A program made the translations under genes and the position numbers. The notes beneath the pieces are model-generated. The model ran no database searches. It saw only the letters and a program-made list of their open reading frames with translations, and had not been told where the DNA came from. From positions 1-64,000 of the forward strand of contig NW_019776152.1 of assembly GCF_001039355.2 (NCBI RefSeq): a stretch of DNA of 64,000 bases, written 5' to 3'. Origin of the DNA: Lingula anatina (taxonomy: Eukaryota > Brachiopoda > Lingulata > Lingulida > Lingulidae). This document shows positions 57,801 to 64,000 of the stretch, piece after piece. Numbering within the stretch: position 1 is the stretch's first letter; each line of letters begins with the position of its first letter.

Positions 57801-60570
57801 GGGGATTGCGATATTGAATGTTTTCGTGCCCACCAGGCCTATAACAATTTCTGCATGTGCACCGGTTAACAAGCCCCCTGACCTGTAGTAATTCAAGAAA
57901 ACAAAGAAAAAATATGCCAAATTTGCTGCCAGAATAAGATGTACCTTGTGCTTTTTGACCAAAAGGCTTTAATTTGCTGTGTTAAAAATAACCATTCTTA
58001 AAATTCATTAGCTGTTATAAAAATATCGAAATTCAAGTCGATCGTAGGCCTATGTCAATGACCTGGAAAATGCGTTTGCATCCATTGTTTATATCCGAAA
58101 GAATGAACACAGTGAAGTTGACCATACAACCCCCATTTTGAAGTGCATTTGGCAAATCGCCTTGCCCATGTGATGAATTTCGATTAGAAACAAACTTACA
58201 ATATGGACGCCATTGCAGCCTGTTGTTCTGCGGTCTTCGGCATAGCGATGGTGGCGCCGCTCTTGGCAGCACAGGCCACTTTAGCGTCCTCGTAATTGGC
58301 ATGCGTGCTGCCAGATTGCCAGTAACATCTGTTGACAGACGCCTTGTGAGACCAGCCTGAGGGACATGGGTTAGGCACCCCTCCGCCGCCACTAGTGCCA
58401 TCTAGAACAGAAAATGAAGACTTAAATCTACTAGTATACTTATATAGTAAATTAAGATGTCAGTGGGTGCATTCAGTGCCATATGATCCAGGGAATTTCT
58501 TATGCTTAATCAACTTAATTAATTGGCAGAATTGAGTGCTTCATGCTCGTAAATGGGTCATTGTTGTTAAGTGAACGGCCCGATGTGAAAAGGGTCGTAG
58601 TCACCAAAAGCACGAAAAAAAACTTACCTGATTTTTCGCACACATAAACATAATAATAGGAGCAGGCAGTGTCTGCCCAGTAGTGATTTCCACCGTAGTA
58701 GCTCCCCAAAGTTCGATATGCAGCGCAAGACGACTGTTTTCCGTCACATGGGCAGATATAGTCCCACGAGACCGATGTTCCGTCCAACCAGGTATCTGTG
58801 TTTCCAGTTAGTCTCTCCAGGCCAATCCAATACTCTCTGTCCTCCCTGAAGAAGATATGGTATCACTACAGTGTACTGTAAGGCGTATTACTTTAACGAC
58901 TCGGTTTATGAATTGACTGCAATGCAATACATTTAATGCTGAAATTTTATAAATTCATTCATATCCATATTTATTCAGTTTATATACTTGTACTGCTTTA
59001 TATACTTTTATGACCTTTCACAAGTACATTGTAGCACAGCTGTAACAATTGATGTATATTATGCACATCCCTATTTGTTAAATTATTTAGGGCCACCAGA
59101 ATTGCTTTTTTCTCTAATCTAGCCCTAAACTCTAATGCATCAAACATACAGTATGGACGCCAAGGCATCTTGTAACTCCTGCGTCTTTGGCATGGCAAGT
59201 GTGCCTCCGACGTTCTCACAGTTGGTTTTGGCGCCTTGGTAGCTCTGGAAGGTATGGTATGCCCTGTAGCACATTCCTACTTCGGGTTTATGTGTCCAGC
59301 CGCTGTCACAACTACCCGAGATCGGATCTGAAGTATATTAATAAATAAATAAATAATAATAAATACTTCAGTTGATATTATTTTTGGGATCGAAATAATC
59401 ACAATACTTTGCCGAATACTGCTTAGACCTGTGGCTACTCAGTGCAGTTTAAAAGCCGCTTTGCCCCCCCCCCCCCCCGAATAAATTAACAGAAAAAATT
59501 AACATACTCGTATCGTATAGGTCAAGGCCATACCGCTTTAAATATATTGGTCAAATATATACAGTGATTTATTGGTCAATAAATGTGCTGATAAATGGAC
59601 AATCACTTTTACACACTTTGATCTACGTAATGCATCGAATTGGTCATCGGCCATATTCTTTTTTTCGTGTATGATTTACAACCACAAATGACCATAATGC
59701 GACTTAGATACGTACGAAAGAAAAAAAAATAAACTCTAGAATTACTGCCGTAGGTTGACGAAAAAGCTTAGGCAGAACAAACCATGTTGTTTCAGAAATT
59801 TTGTGAACAGTGTGAAATTGTGTTTCGGCAACTATCACTACTACTCTTTCAGACATTTCTATCAGAGTTCAGCTGACATGCATCTCATAATATGCAAAGA
59901 GATTAAGGAGCTGTATTTGAGCCAAATTTTCAAGTTTATAGCTAGAAACGGCCCTTTTCTGGCTTGAAATAACAATTAAGTCATATGAGATATTCGATAA
60001 CTTATATCCTTTTAATTCACAAAATTTTCCCGCTTTTCATTTGTGTCATAAATTGACCAGGGAGCCTACTTACCTGGCGTTAGCGTCATCAATATGATAA
60101 AAATTACCTGAAAAGAGAAAGCGGCTTATTACTGCATCAGCATGATCATCATCATCATCATCATCATCATCTTCATCATCATCTCTAGGGTTATCAAACT
60201 CTTCTAATCAAATACATGGTTTTAATAGTCTATAAAGATTGGACGTGTAGTGATTTGAGGCCGAAGCCCATCGTTGGTATACATTTCATAAAAAAGTTCA
60301 GAACACAAATCGAACTTTGTCTCCAGATTCATCTATCCATCTCACAGTAAAGGTTGTCACTCTGACACTGTTCTATGTAATATGTATTGGTCGATCTTTT
60401 TTTTATGGATCTGTAGACAAATGAACGAAATATATTTCTTAAAGTCGTGCGAAACGTTAAATCAGAACTAGCTAATTCAGGCTGTTGCCGTGCCAGTAGA
60501 GCTTTTGTTTTGAAAATTATGTTTTCGATTACAAACAGGTCTCCCTCACCTGGACAGCCATCAACACCAT
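39749..60570 (-). CDS. Giant secreted mosaic lectin (CTLD, sushi, SUEL, LamG, WSC, F5/8C)
   Basis: 33 coding exons on the minus strand, each listed below by module, join in one frame to about 2,166 residues. Start ATG is at 60568-60570. Order: signal peptide, CTLD1, CTLD2, sushi 1-7, SUEL lectin, LamG-like 1, sushi 8, LamG-like 2, sushi 9-10, CTLD3, WSC1, fibrinogen-like segment, F5/8C, WSC2, sushi 11-13, short tail. All borders are GT-AG on the minus strand. All boundaries between modules are phase 1, and only the borders inside CTLDs and F5/8C use other phases. Known roles of these modules (carbohydrate, lipid and protein binding outside the cell) suggest an extracellular recognition, mucus, matrix or immune protein. 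The exact function is unknown, and I know no named family with this order. Two or more transcripts could share the locus, but phases and lengths give no sign of a break. The last exon is the least certain. Confidence 0.8.
40455..40482 (-). repeat. Partial duplicate of the sushi 13 exon end and donor
   Basis: cttaccacagttttccacat occurs here and again at 40547-40566, where it is the true exon end. It preserves a donor-like GT but not the rest of the module. Confidence 0.6.
40552..40719 (-). CDS. Mosaic lectin: sushi 13
   Basis: 168-base exon: LCSAPPDVANATAVFNNRTW, FTCDAGYAVSAGDTTQ, FCNLQGQWEGNVENC. The last module recognised with confidence before the 3' end. Confidence 0.85.
40923..40967. 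repeat. Short hairpin in intron before sushi 13
   Basis: cctcgggtgattccgt and acggaatcggccgagg are inverted copies (14 of 16) around a 13-base loop. A (TAA)n tract follows at about 40995. Confidence 0.5.
41127..41315 (-). CDS. Mosaic lectin: sushi 12
   Basis: 189-base exon: IICNGALPSVANATRTD, YRCFYGFLYPDNSD, IRCQETGAWSSLSHNEC. Four cysteines and Trp. Confidence 0.85.
41587..41775 (-). CDS. Mosaic lectin: sushi 11
   Basis: 189-base exon: VKCPELPQKSNMALNTTERS, YTCLPGYRLPSG, LRCVQKQWEGDIPAQGC. Ends in phase 1 with donor gtacgt. Confidence 0.85.
42043..42421 (-). CDS. Mosaic lectin: WSC domain 2 (two exons)
   Basis: Exons 42278-42421 and 42043-42177. First: VGCFLDDPDHPEF, TLTSECRELCAQGGYLFAAV. 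Second: TVCGCGNQIGKYGK, MCDIACTGNPRDACGG. Together they form a second WSC module, but split by a phase 1 intron where WSC1 is not. Confidence 0.85.
42644..44475 (-). CDS. Mosaic lectin: F5/8 type C (discoidin) domain, four exons
   Basis: Exons 44385-44475, 43753-43862, 43298-43410 and 42644-42815. Landmarks are CNEWLIYQISDSSISASSSR, LYGESGWGP, GSWVQLSLTNRYIVTGFKTQ, VQNFTVQFRD, a degenerate distal strand NPFVATDIRVLP, and the end CVMRLDVSGC. Domains of this type bind phospholipid, glycan or matrix through loop tips. Internal borders are phases 2, 1 and 0, while both outer borders are phase 1. Confidence 0.85.
44444..44555 (-). repeat. Tandem 55-base duplication over the F5/8C acceptor
   Basis: gatctgataaatcagccac recurs at 44444 and 44499, with tacacggacct after each copy. 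On the minus strand this duplicates the 3' splice site and the first ~30 bases of the F5/8C exon. Confidence 0.75.
44947..45072 (-). CDS. Mosaic lectin: short fibrinogen-like segment
   Basis: 126-base exon encoding ASSCDVLYKNGVREYGQYWV and IDKNIRVECFT. It resembles the start of fibrinogen-like or COLFI-like modules (SCxxIL...GxYWI...VxCDM) but is only about 42 residues, so it is a fragment or a separate small module. Lies just before F5/8C, a pairing seen in some discoidin-bearing proteins. Confidence 0.65.
45142..45310. mobile_element. TIR transposon with 5-bp target duplication ACAAT
   Basis: Begins caggggcggattca and ends tggatccgcccctg. It is flanked by acaat at 45137-45141 and 45311-45315. 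The 169-base interior holds repeated gaagac words. It sits in the intron between WSC1 and the fibrinogen-like exon. Confidence 0.85.
45770..45815. repeat. (CA)n microsatellite next to WSC1 donor
   Basis: Two CA arrays separated by a CT. On the gene's strand these are (GT)n starting about 10 bases after the donor GTAAGT. Confidence 0.95.
45826..46086 (-). CDS. Mosaic lectin: WSC domain 1
   Basis: 261-base phase 1-1 exon. YLGCYRTDSG, LHMNLQQCIEYCRGL, YAGVSSSECYC, LCDTKCPGNKHQFCGGNGYV: the eight-cysteine WSC module, a putative carbohydrate-binding domain. Its donor (gtaagt) is followed almost at once by a GT/CA microsatellite. Confidence 0.9.
46305..46898 (-). CDS. Mosaic lectin: C-type lectin domain 3, divergent (two exons)
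   Basis: Exons 46695-46898 and 46305-46490. First half: CYGDWEHGYYGHCYI, SWETANDDCHRLGGYIWVP, TRWWVG. Second half: FSGNEPDDLDKVYF and RRNICEQSR. It has the early CTLD cysteines and a GNEPDD stretch reminiscent of the GEPNN loop, but the WND region is lost. The intron is in phase 1, at a different position from CTLD1 and 2, so this is an independent lineage. Confidence 0.75.
47297..47482 (-). CDS. Mosaic lectin: sushi 10
   Basis: 186-base phase 1-1 exon: VVICSDPGFISNSARLPA, YTCNSGYVVANGSLSRVC, STWSGDPLYC. Four cysteines and Trp are present. Confidence 0.88.
47678..47845 (-). CDS. Mosaic lectin: sushi 9
   Basis: 168-base phase 1-1 exon: CSAPEPGVNATYSGNLTMG, VVTYSCNVGHVYSSGD, TCQGDLTWSGAQMEC. 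Sister of sushi 8. Confidence 0.88.
48336..48420. repeat. Short copies of the SHP2-intron minisatellite
   Basis: Phrases like gtcacaccaaacacaattga recur here, as at 33541-33860, on the same strand although in a different gene. A further one or two units lie at 49430-49475. Confidence 0.5.
48562..49230 (-). CDS. Mosaic lectin: LamG-like jellyroll domain 2
   Basis: 669-base phase 1-1 exon. VAFWPFDGNSLGNDLTGRGH, FTLIFLINPV, HIWQWDAGPHLYVNL, WQKVIIQYDRDTG, FHVGKR and FNGRLSCVHLFDAAV. Parallel to LamG-like 1 throughout, ending AWELCRERGANVG. Confidence 0.85.
49480..49647 (-). CDS. Mosaic lectin: sushi 8
   Basis: 168-base phase 1-1 exon: ACNAPDDGINAAYSGNLTMG, VVSYTCNFGTTYASGD, TCLTNLTWSGTRMEC. 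Closest to sushi 9, with which it shares YSGNLTMGSVV. Confidence 0.88.
49881..50546 (-). CDS. Mosaic lectin: LamG-like jellyroll domain 1
   Basis: 666-base phase 1-1 exon. Starts VAFWPLDANSLGTDLSGNGH and runs through FTLMFFMYL, HIWVHPNG and WHRVVVSYSHTTGEL to LQIGKRQG and FDGRLSCVQLFD. This is the concanavalin-A-like/LamG-like fold (Laminin_G_3 type). Ends AAWERCQERGN. Confidence 0.85.
51452..51739 (-). CDS. Mosaic lectin: SUEL/Gal_lectin (rhamnose-binding type) domain
   Basis: 288-base phase 1-1 exon, about 95 residues. Typical SUEL landmarks are IHIVDAMYGRNNRNTC, CNATRSYSVVAAACEGQQSC and the end DPCSGTYKYLQIHYRC. The YGR triad that binds the sugar in rhamnose-binding lectins is present. 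Best candidate in the protein for direct galactose or rhamnose binding. Confidence 0.9.
52230..52403 (-). CDS. Mosaic lectin: sushi 7
   Basis: 174-base phase 1-1 exon. Clearly different from sushi 1-6: EQCPLPATPANVSQVVGG, YTCDTGSALKRGD, ECLDNGAWSGQEPEC. Four cysteines and the Trp are present. Confidence 0.88.
52716..52892 (-). CDS. Mosaic lectin: sushi 6
   Basis: 177-base phase 1-1 exon. Same frame and cysteines, with SGTSLSSGNLVRSCQSDGTW and PVCEG at the end; the most diverged of the near-identical group. Confidence 0.88.
53219..53395 (-). CDS. Mosaic lectin: sushi 5
   Basis: 177-base phase 1-1 exon. LVRVCQSDGTW replaces LVRSCQSDGTW of its neighbours. The intron after it contains the short MITE at 53473-53580 on its upstream (right) side. 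Confidence 0.88.
53473..53580. mobile_element. Short MITE with perfect 18-bp inverted ends
   Basis: cccagcaaacacgtcacg at 53473-53490 and its exact inverse at 53563-53580, 108 bases in all. It lies in the intron upstream of sushi 5. The flanks share only a possible 2-base CA. Confidence 0.75.
54006..54182 (-). CDS. Mosaic lectin: sushi 4
   Basis: 177-base phase 1-1 exon, a near copy of sushi 3 and 5 with four cysteines and Trp preserved; SAPTDTTEVV near the start. Confidence 0.88.
54513..54689 (-). CDS. Mosaic lectin: sushi 3
   Basis: 177-base phase 1-1 exon with the same core as sushi 2. Differs near the start by SPTDTTEVVAG. Downstream intron sequence is also shared with sushi 4 and 5. 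Confidence 0.88.
54884..55099. mobile_element. Foldback MITE copy 5, between sushi 2 and 3
   Basis: Begins agactgggttccatacctgg and ends gagtctggaaatggtccca, with central inverted gcctactgaagctgcta / tagcagattcagtaggc-type arms. Absent from the other inter-sushi introns. Confidence 0.8.
55231..55407 (-). CDS. Mosaic lectin: sushi 2
   Basis: 177-base phase 1-1 exon. AITCSTPSSPADTTEVVAG starts it, then the common core GDSITYSCVSGTTHSSGN and DGTWDGSAPVC. Nearly identical to sushi 3-6. Confidence 0.88.
55817..55980. mobile_element. TIR transposon with 5-bp target duplication TATAA
   Basis: Begins caggcccgtcgccaggg; the reverse complement of its right end is gaggtccgtagccagcaatt. It is flanked by tataa at 55812-55816 and 55981-55985. 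164 bases, non-coding. Its right arm matches the half copy at 2008-2085. Confidence 0.8.
56268..56447 (-). CDS. Mosaic lectin: sushi 1
   Basis: One phase 1-1 exon of 180 bases encoding a full CCP module: cysteines in GCSAP, YSC, RSC and PVC, and the Trp in GTWDG. Very similar to sushi 2-6 but with a distinct first few residues (VSAGCSAP). Confidence 0.88.
56741..57020. mobile_element. Foldback MITE copy 6 (most complete)
   Basis: Begins agaccccattctcatacctag; the reverse complement of its right end is agaccccgttcccatgcctag. The whole 280 bases read as one long imperfect hairpin with a central pair of taattaccccct-like words. It ends 25 bases before the donor of CTLD2. Confidence 0.85.
57045..58401 (-). 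CDS. Mosaic lectin: C-type lectin domain 2 (exons 5-6)
   Basis: Exons 58200-58401 and 57045-57256. Starts with a Gly-rich linker (GTSGGGGVPNPCPSGWSHKA), then CYWQSGSTHANYEDAKVACA, IAMPKT, YWIGLEHMG, CSCDARGNANC, WMDRSCSYNY and RYVCEM. The intron is at the same codon position and phase (2) as in domain 1, showing these two arose by tandem duplication. It also lacks the canonical EPN/QPD sugar motif. Confidence 0.88.
58628..59327 (-). CDS. Mosaic lectin: C-type lectin domain 1 (exons 3-4)
   Basis: Exons 59150-59327 and 58628-58845. The first half has CDSGWTHK, CYRAY and GGTLAMPKTQELQDALASIL. The second has EYWIGLERL, WLDG, YWADTACSYY and YVYVCEK. These give the CTLD cysteine frame and WIGL core. 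The EPN/QPD and full WND calcium ligands are absent, so calcium-dependent sugar binding is doubtful. The intron splits the domain in phase 2 after ASI. The extra motif CPCDGKQSSC adds cysteines not in the basic fold. Confidence 0.88.
60074..60107 (-). CDS. Mosaic lectin exon 2: signal peptide core
   Basis: Encodes VIFIILMTLTP, completing a classic signal peptide (MVLMAVQVIFIILMTLTP), 34 bases long. Ends in phase 1, as all module borders after it do. Confidence 0.7.
60550..60570 (-). CDS. Mosaic lectin exon 1: start of signal peptide
   Basis: Encodes MVLMAVQ in 21 bases, with donor gtgagg. Start chosen because exon 2 continues the hydrophobic core and no other exon supplies a Met in this frame. 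Phase 0 at the border. Confidence 0.7.
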
Positions 60571-61460
60571 TTTAACAAGAACTACTAAAATCTGTTGTCA
60601 GGGGATATGCTTGAAAAGCTTAATGTGGAATTTATCATTAAGTAAGCGAATTAATTAATTGACGGAATATTGTGATTGGAGGCTAATTAAACAAGAAAAA
60701 TAATGTAAAATCTGTCTTGGGATTGTATTTCAAATTCTTGTCGTCAACCATTCCAATACTCATGATGATATCTGGTTTATGTAGTTACGGAGTAGAGCAA
60801 AAACCAATCACTATCTTACACCAATTTACGAACAGTTCAACTGGCGATAAACGGGAACATCGCTTAAGAGCAGGAGCGGGCGGGTGGGGGGGGGGGAGGG
60901 AATGAAAAAGGGAGTTTTTGCTCTAAAAGCGTTTAATTTTATTGCACTATTGTCAAGATTAGTATTTGACATAAAGTAAACGGGAGAAAAAGCTTTTTCT
61001 TAACGATTCTGATCATATTAATGTATCGATCCACTTCAACAACGTTAGCCAGAAAAACTTTTTTGATTCTTTAAAATCAAGATATTTAACTTGGCTGAAA
61101 GGTGTCTACCACCATTTTTATTGAACTTACCAGTATTTCAATCATTCCCTCCATTTTATTGTTCTCGGCGTTAAAGCGTAAAGTAACCCATCAGAATATA
61201 TATTACAGGCTTGCAGTTGACACTTCCCTAGTGTGAAGTAAAAGTGAACGCCAACAGCGAAAATAACTTGACGTTCATGCAGCTTGCCATACACTGCTAC
61301 TTCAAGTATTTAAAAATAAATTGACCCTTCGTTCAATAGTAATGCCTACTGTAATTTGAAAAGAAATCGATAATTATGTAATCAAACCAAATACTAAGAA
61401 GTTATGGATATTTTGGATATTGATTTATCGACTGCTGTAGTTCAAAACAACACCAGGTAA

Positions 61461-62223
61461 AGTGATGAAATATCGACTGTCTGGGTGTACATAGTTCTTC
61501 GTTTGGCTAAAAAATCGATCCTAAATTTTCGTTATATCATTAGCAAAAAAAGCCCTGCGGCCATCGTTTAAAATAATAGATTTGGAAATTGAATATGTAT
61601 CGTTAAAATGAATTGTAAGATCGAATTAGTTAATTAAACTTCAGTTAAAAACTCTCGCATTTTCCACTAGATAAAGATTTAAGATTACGAAATCAGGGTT
61701 TGGTAACGTGTACGTCAGCAAGGTTAAGGGGATAACAACTCTACGTTTTGGAGGGAAAAGTGTCATAAAACGGATTTTCCTGGGGTACGAGAACGACTCT
61801 CCATACTCATACCCAATAGTTAAAGAATCTCTTACGACATTCAAAGTTAGTCGAGTGAGAAAGAGAGCAAATAAGTGAGGGGGGTTTTGCGTTAAAATGC
61901 CTTTCAATAAAACAACGTATGTTTACATTAGAAACAATCAAACAACCACATATACATGTATAACAACTGTGCATTTCAAAGCCTTTCCTTCATACTCCAA
62001 TTCTGAATACTCCAATTCTGAATCAAAAGCCAGACTGGATTATTGAAAATTTTGATAAACACCAATTTCCGCTCATTGGGAGGCGTTGCTTTTGGAAACG
62101 AAGAAAAATCTATCACTGTCAACATCCGACGATAAAATGAATAAATCGAAAAAGAATGGACGTCACTGCAATTAAAAGTGACGACCGCATCTGTAACGTG
62201 GGTTGTATGTACTCTACTAACCT
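61461..62223. repeat. First copy of a 763-base near-identical direct repeat
   Basis: Matches 63237-64000 with one single-base length difference in an A run and only a few substitutions (for example caaacaacc against caagcaacc). An 88-codon open frame inside is present in both copies and has no recognisable features. Confidence 0.9.
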
Positions 62224-63235
62224 ATAAATTAAATATTATTTGACCACCGATGTACATTAAATAAAATTCAATAAATGCCATTATGTGCACCGTCCACTCT
62301 GGGTTCATATTGATTTACTGGTGTCCAGTGAACAGTCCAGGGGCATTGACCCATTACATTGACATGGTATTGGACACATCGATACATAATTGATGTATAA
62401 GCCTACCCCTGTAACTCATTAAAAGGATAACAACTCTTCGTATGGGATTCATATTTCACAATGAACACATTGTAAACAACTAAAAGAAATATAATAAATT
62501 ATAATTTACCCCAAAACGACGGTTAACGCAATTATTTTGGCATCTGTGCGTGCCGTCGGACCACGTTACCTAGTCTAATGCGTTTAAAAGTATAAAAGTA
62601 TTTTTGAGCTCTAGTTTTCTTGGTTTGAGTCACTCTCGTAACTAGCTACCATAGAAAATATAGAAATATGAAACTTGGAAAATATGCCTATAGATTGGAA
62701 TCTATTTGCTGGTTTGAAATAAGGCGAACCTAGTGAATTTTGAGGGAAACTTTTTTTAAAAATTCAGTCATACAAAAATCTATATAACATGGTCGGTTTT
62801 CCAATTAAGAGCAGTATACTCTGTTGTAGGCAGGATTTTAGTGAAATATGGTCTAGTAATAAAATAAGGATACAGACAACATTGTGAATATTTAAAAATA
62901 TTGAAATATCAACCAATTAATTTATTTTAATTAGACATTTTACGCTCAGACCCTTTGTCAAAATCTTGATTTACTGGCAAATATATTGCATTTTAGACAA
63001 ATCTCGATAAGTGACCGTAACAGGCATCACATAATTTTACACCAGTAACTGTCGGTGTGAATTATTAATATGAAGGGTCAAATTGTTCCAAAGAGCGCAT
63101 TTAGAACAGAGGACTAACAGACCTGCGGATCAAATATGGTCGATCCACTTGAATGCTTGTTTCGTAATCCCCGCGGTGAATCTATTCAGTGTCTAATCGG
63201 GAATTAACCGACAAGCTTTTTATTTGGTCGCGGTT

Positions 63236-63236
63236 N
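63236..63236. other. Ambiguous base N at repeat junction
   Basis: The N directly precedes the start of the second near-identical copy. It most likely marks a join of two assembled pieces. Confidence 0.85.
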
Positions 63237-64000
63237 AGTGATGAAATATCGACTGTCTGGGTGTACATAGTTCTTCGTTTGGCTAAAAAATCGATCCTAA
63301 ATTTTCGTTATATCATTAGCAAAAAAAAGCCCTGCGGCCATCGTTTAAAATAATAGATTTGGAAATTGAATATGTATCGTTAAAATGAATTGTAAGATCG
63401 AATTAGTTAATTAAACTTCAGTTAAAAACTCTCGCATTTTCCACTAGATAAAGATTTAAGATTACGAAATCAGGGTTTGGTAACGTGTACGTCAGCAAGG
63501 TTAAGGGGATAACAACTCTACGTTTTGGAGGGAAAAGTGTCATAAAACGGATTTTCCTGGGGTACGAGAACGACTCTCCATACTCATACCCAATAGTTAA
63601 AGAATCTCTTACGACATTCAAAGTTAGTCGAGTGAGAAAGAGAGCAAATAAGTGAGGGGGGTTTTGCGTTAAAATGCCTTTCAATAAAACAACGTATGTT
63701 TACATTAGAAACAATCAAGCAACCACATATACATGTATAACAACTGTGCATTTCAAAGCCTTTCCTTCATACTCCAATTCTGAATACTCCAATTCTGAAT
63801 CAAAAGCCAGACTGGATTATTGAAAATTTTGATAAACACCAATTTCCGCTCATTGGGAGGCGTTGCTTTTGGAAACGAAGAAAAATCTATCACTGTCAAC
63901 ATCCGACGATAAAATGAATAAATCGAAAAAGAATGGACGTCACTGCAATTAAAAGTGACGACCGCATCTGCAACGTGGGTTGTATGTACTCTACTAGCCT
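63237..64000. repeat. Second copy of the near-identical direct repeat
   Basis: Continues to the window end, so its true extent is unknown. Probably the other haplotype of 61461-62223 placed in series by the assembler. Confidence 0.9.

Larger units (their letters stand above)
60571..64000. other. Upstream of the mosaic lectin gene, no gene seen
   Basis: Holds the presumptive lectin promoter next to 60570, a G run at 60885, two one-armed TTAA-type repeat traces (about 61716 and 62414) and a near-identical sequence pair described next. No exon recognised. Confidence 0.6.

Noticed and set aside
61641-61907. 88-codon minus-strand frame found identically again at 63418-63684
   Set aside because: Its conservation is explained by the near-identical sequence copy, probably an assembly duplicate, and the product has no recognisable features.

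Overview
The window is animal nuclear DNA. It is AT-rich, has long introns with GT-AG borders, and carries many microsatellites and small inverted-repeat transposons. The gene content (a single SHP-type phosphatase, a TNFAIP8-family gene, and a huge secreted mosaic of C-type lectin, sushi, SUEL lectin, LamG-like, WSC and F5/8C modules), together with the frequent short word taggccta, suggests a marine invertebrate deuterostome such as a hemichordate, echinoderm or amphioxus. This is inference; no marker fixes the species.

Layout, left to right. (1) 0-16.4 kb, + strand: three tandem beta-1,4-galactosyltransferase (B4GALT)-like genes. Copy A is cut by the window edge (last four exons only). Copy B has all nine exons but has lost one 5' splice site and has an altered catalytic motif. 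Copy C is complete in nine exons (372 codons). (2) 16.4-22 kb: gene-poor, with repeats and the probable TNFAIP8 3' UTR. (3) 22.0-23.8 kb, - strand: a TNFAIP8/TIPE-family gene. (4) 24.9-37.6 kb, + strand: a complete 13-exon SHP2/corkscrew (PTPN11-type) tyrosine phosphatase of 608 codons with a long 3' UTR, arranged head-to-head with TNFAIP8 across about 1.1 kb. (5) 39.7-60.6 kb, - strand: one very large secreted mosaic lectin gene. I could join 32 coding exons plus one less certain 3' exon in a single continuous frame (about 2,166 residues). (6) 60.6-64 kb: no gene; about 760 bp is present twice around a single N and looks like an assembly duplication.

The most unusual item is the mosaic lectin gene. 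Module order from the N-terminus is signal peptide, 2 CTLD, 7 sushi, SUEL, LamG, sushi, LamG, 2 sushi, CTLD, WSC, a short fibrinogen-like segment, F5/8C, WSC, 3 sushi. Every module boundary falls in phase 1. Five central sushi exons are nearly identical, together with parts of their introns. Around the genes there are at least seven families of small non-autonomous transposons. One group has clear 5-bp target duplications, another a TTAA target duplication, and a six-copy foldback family shows an insertion in copy A's last intron that is absent from copy B.

Limits: exon borders come from reading splice signals, reading-frame phase and family similarity by eye, without transcripts or database searches.
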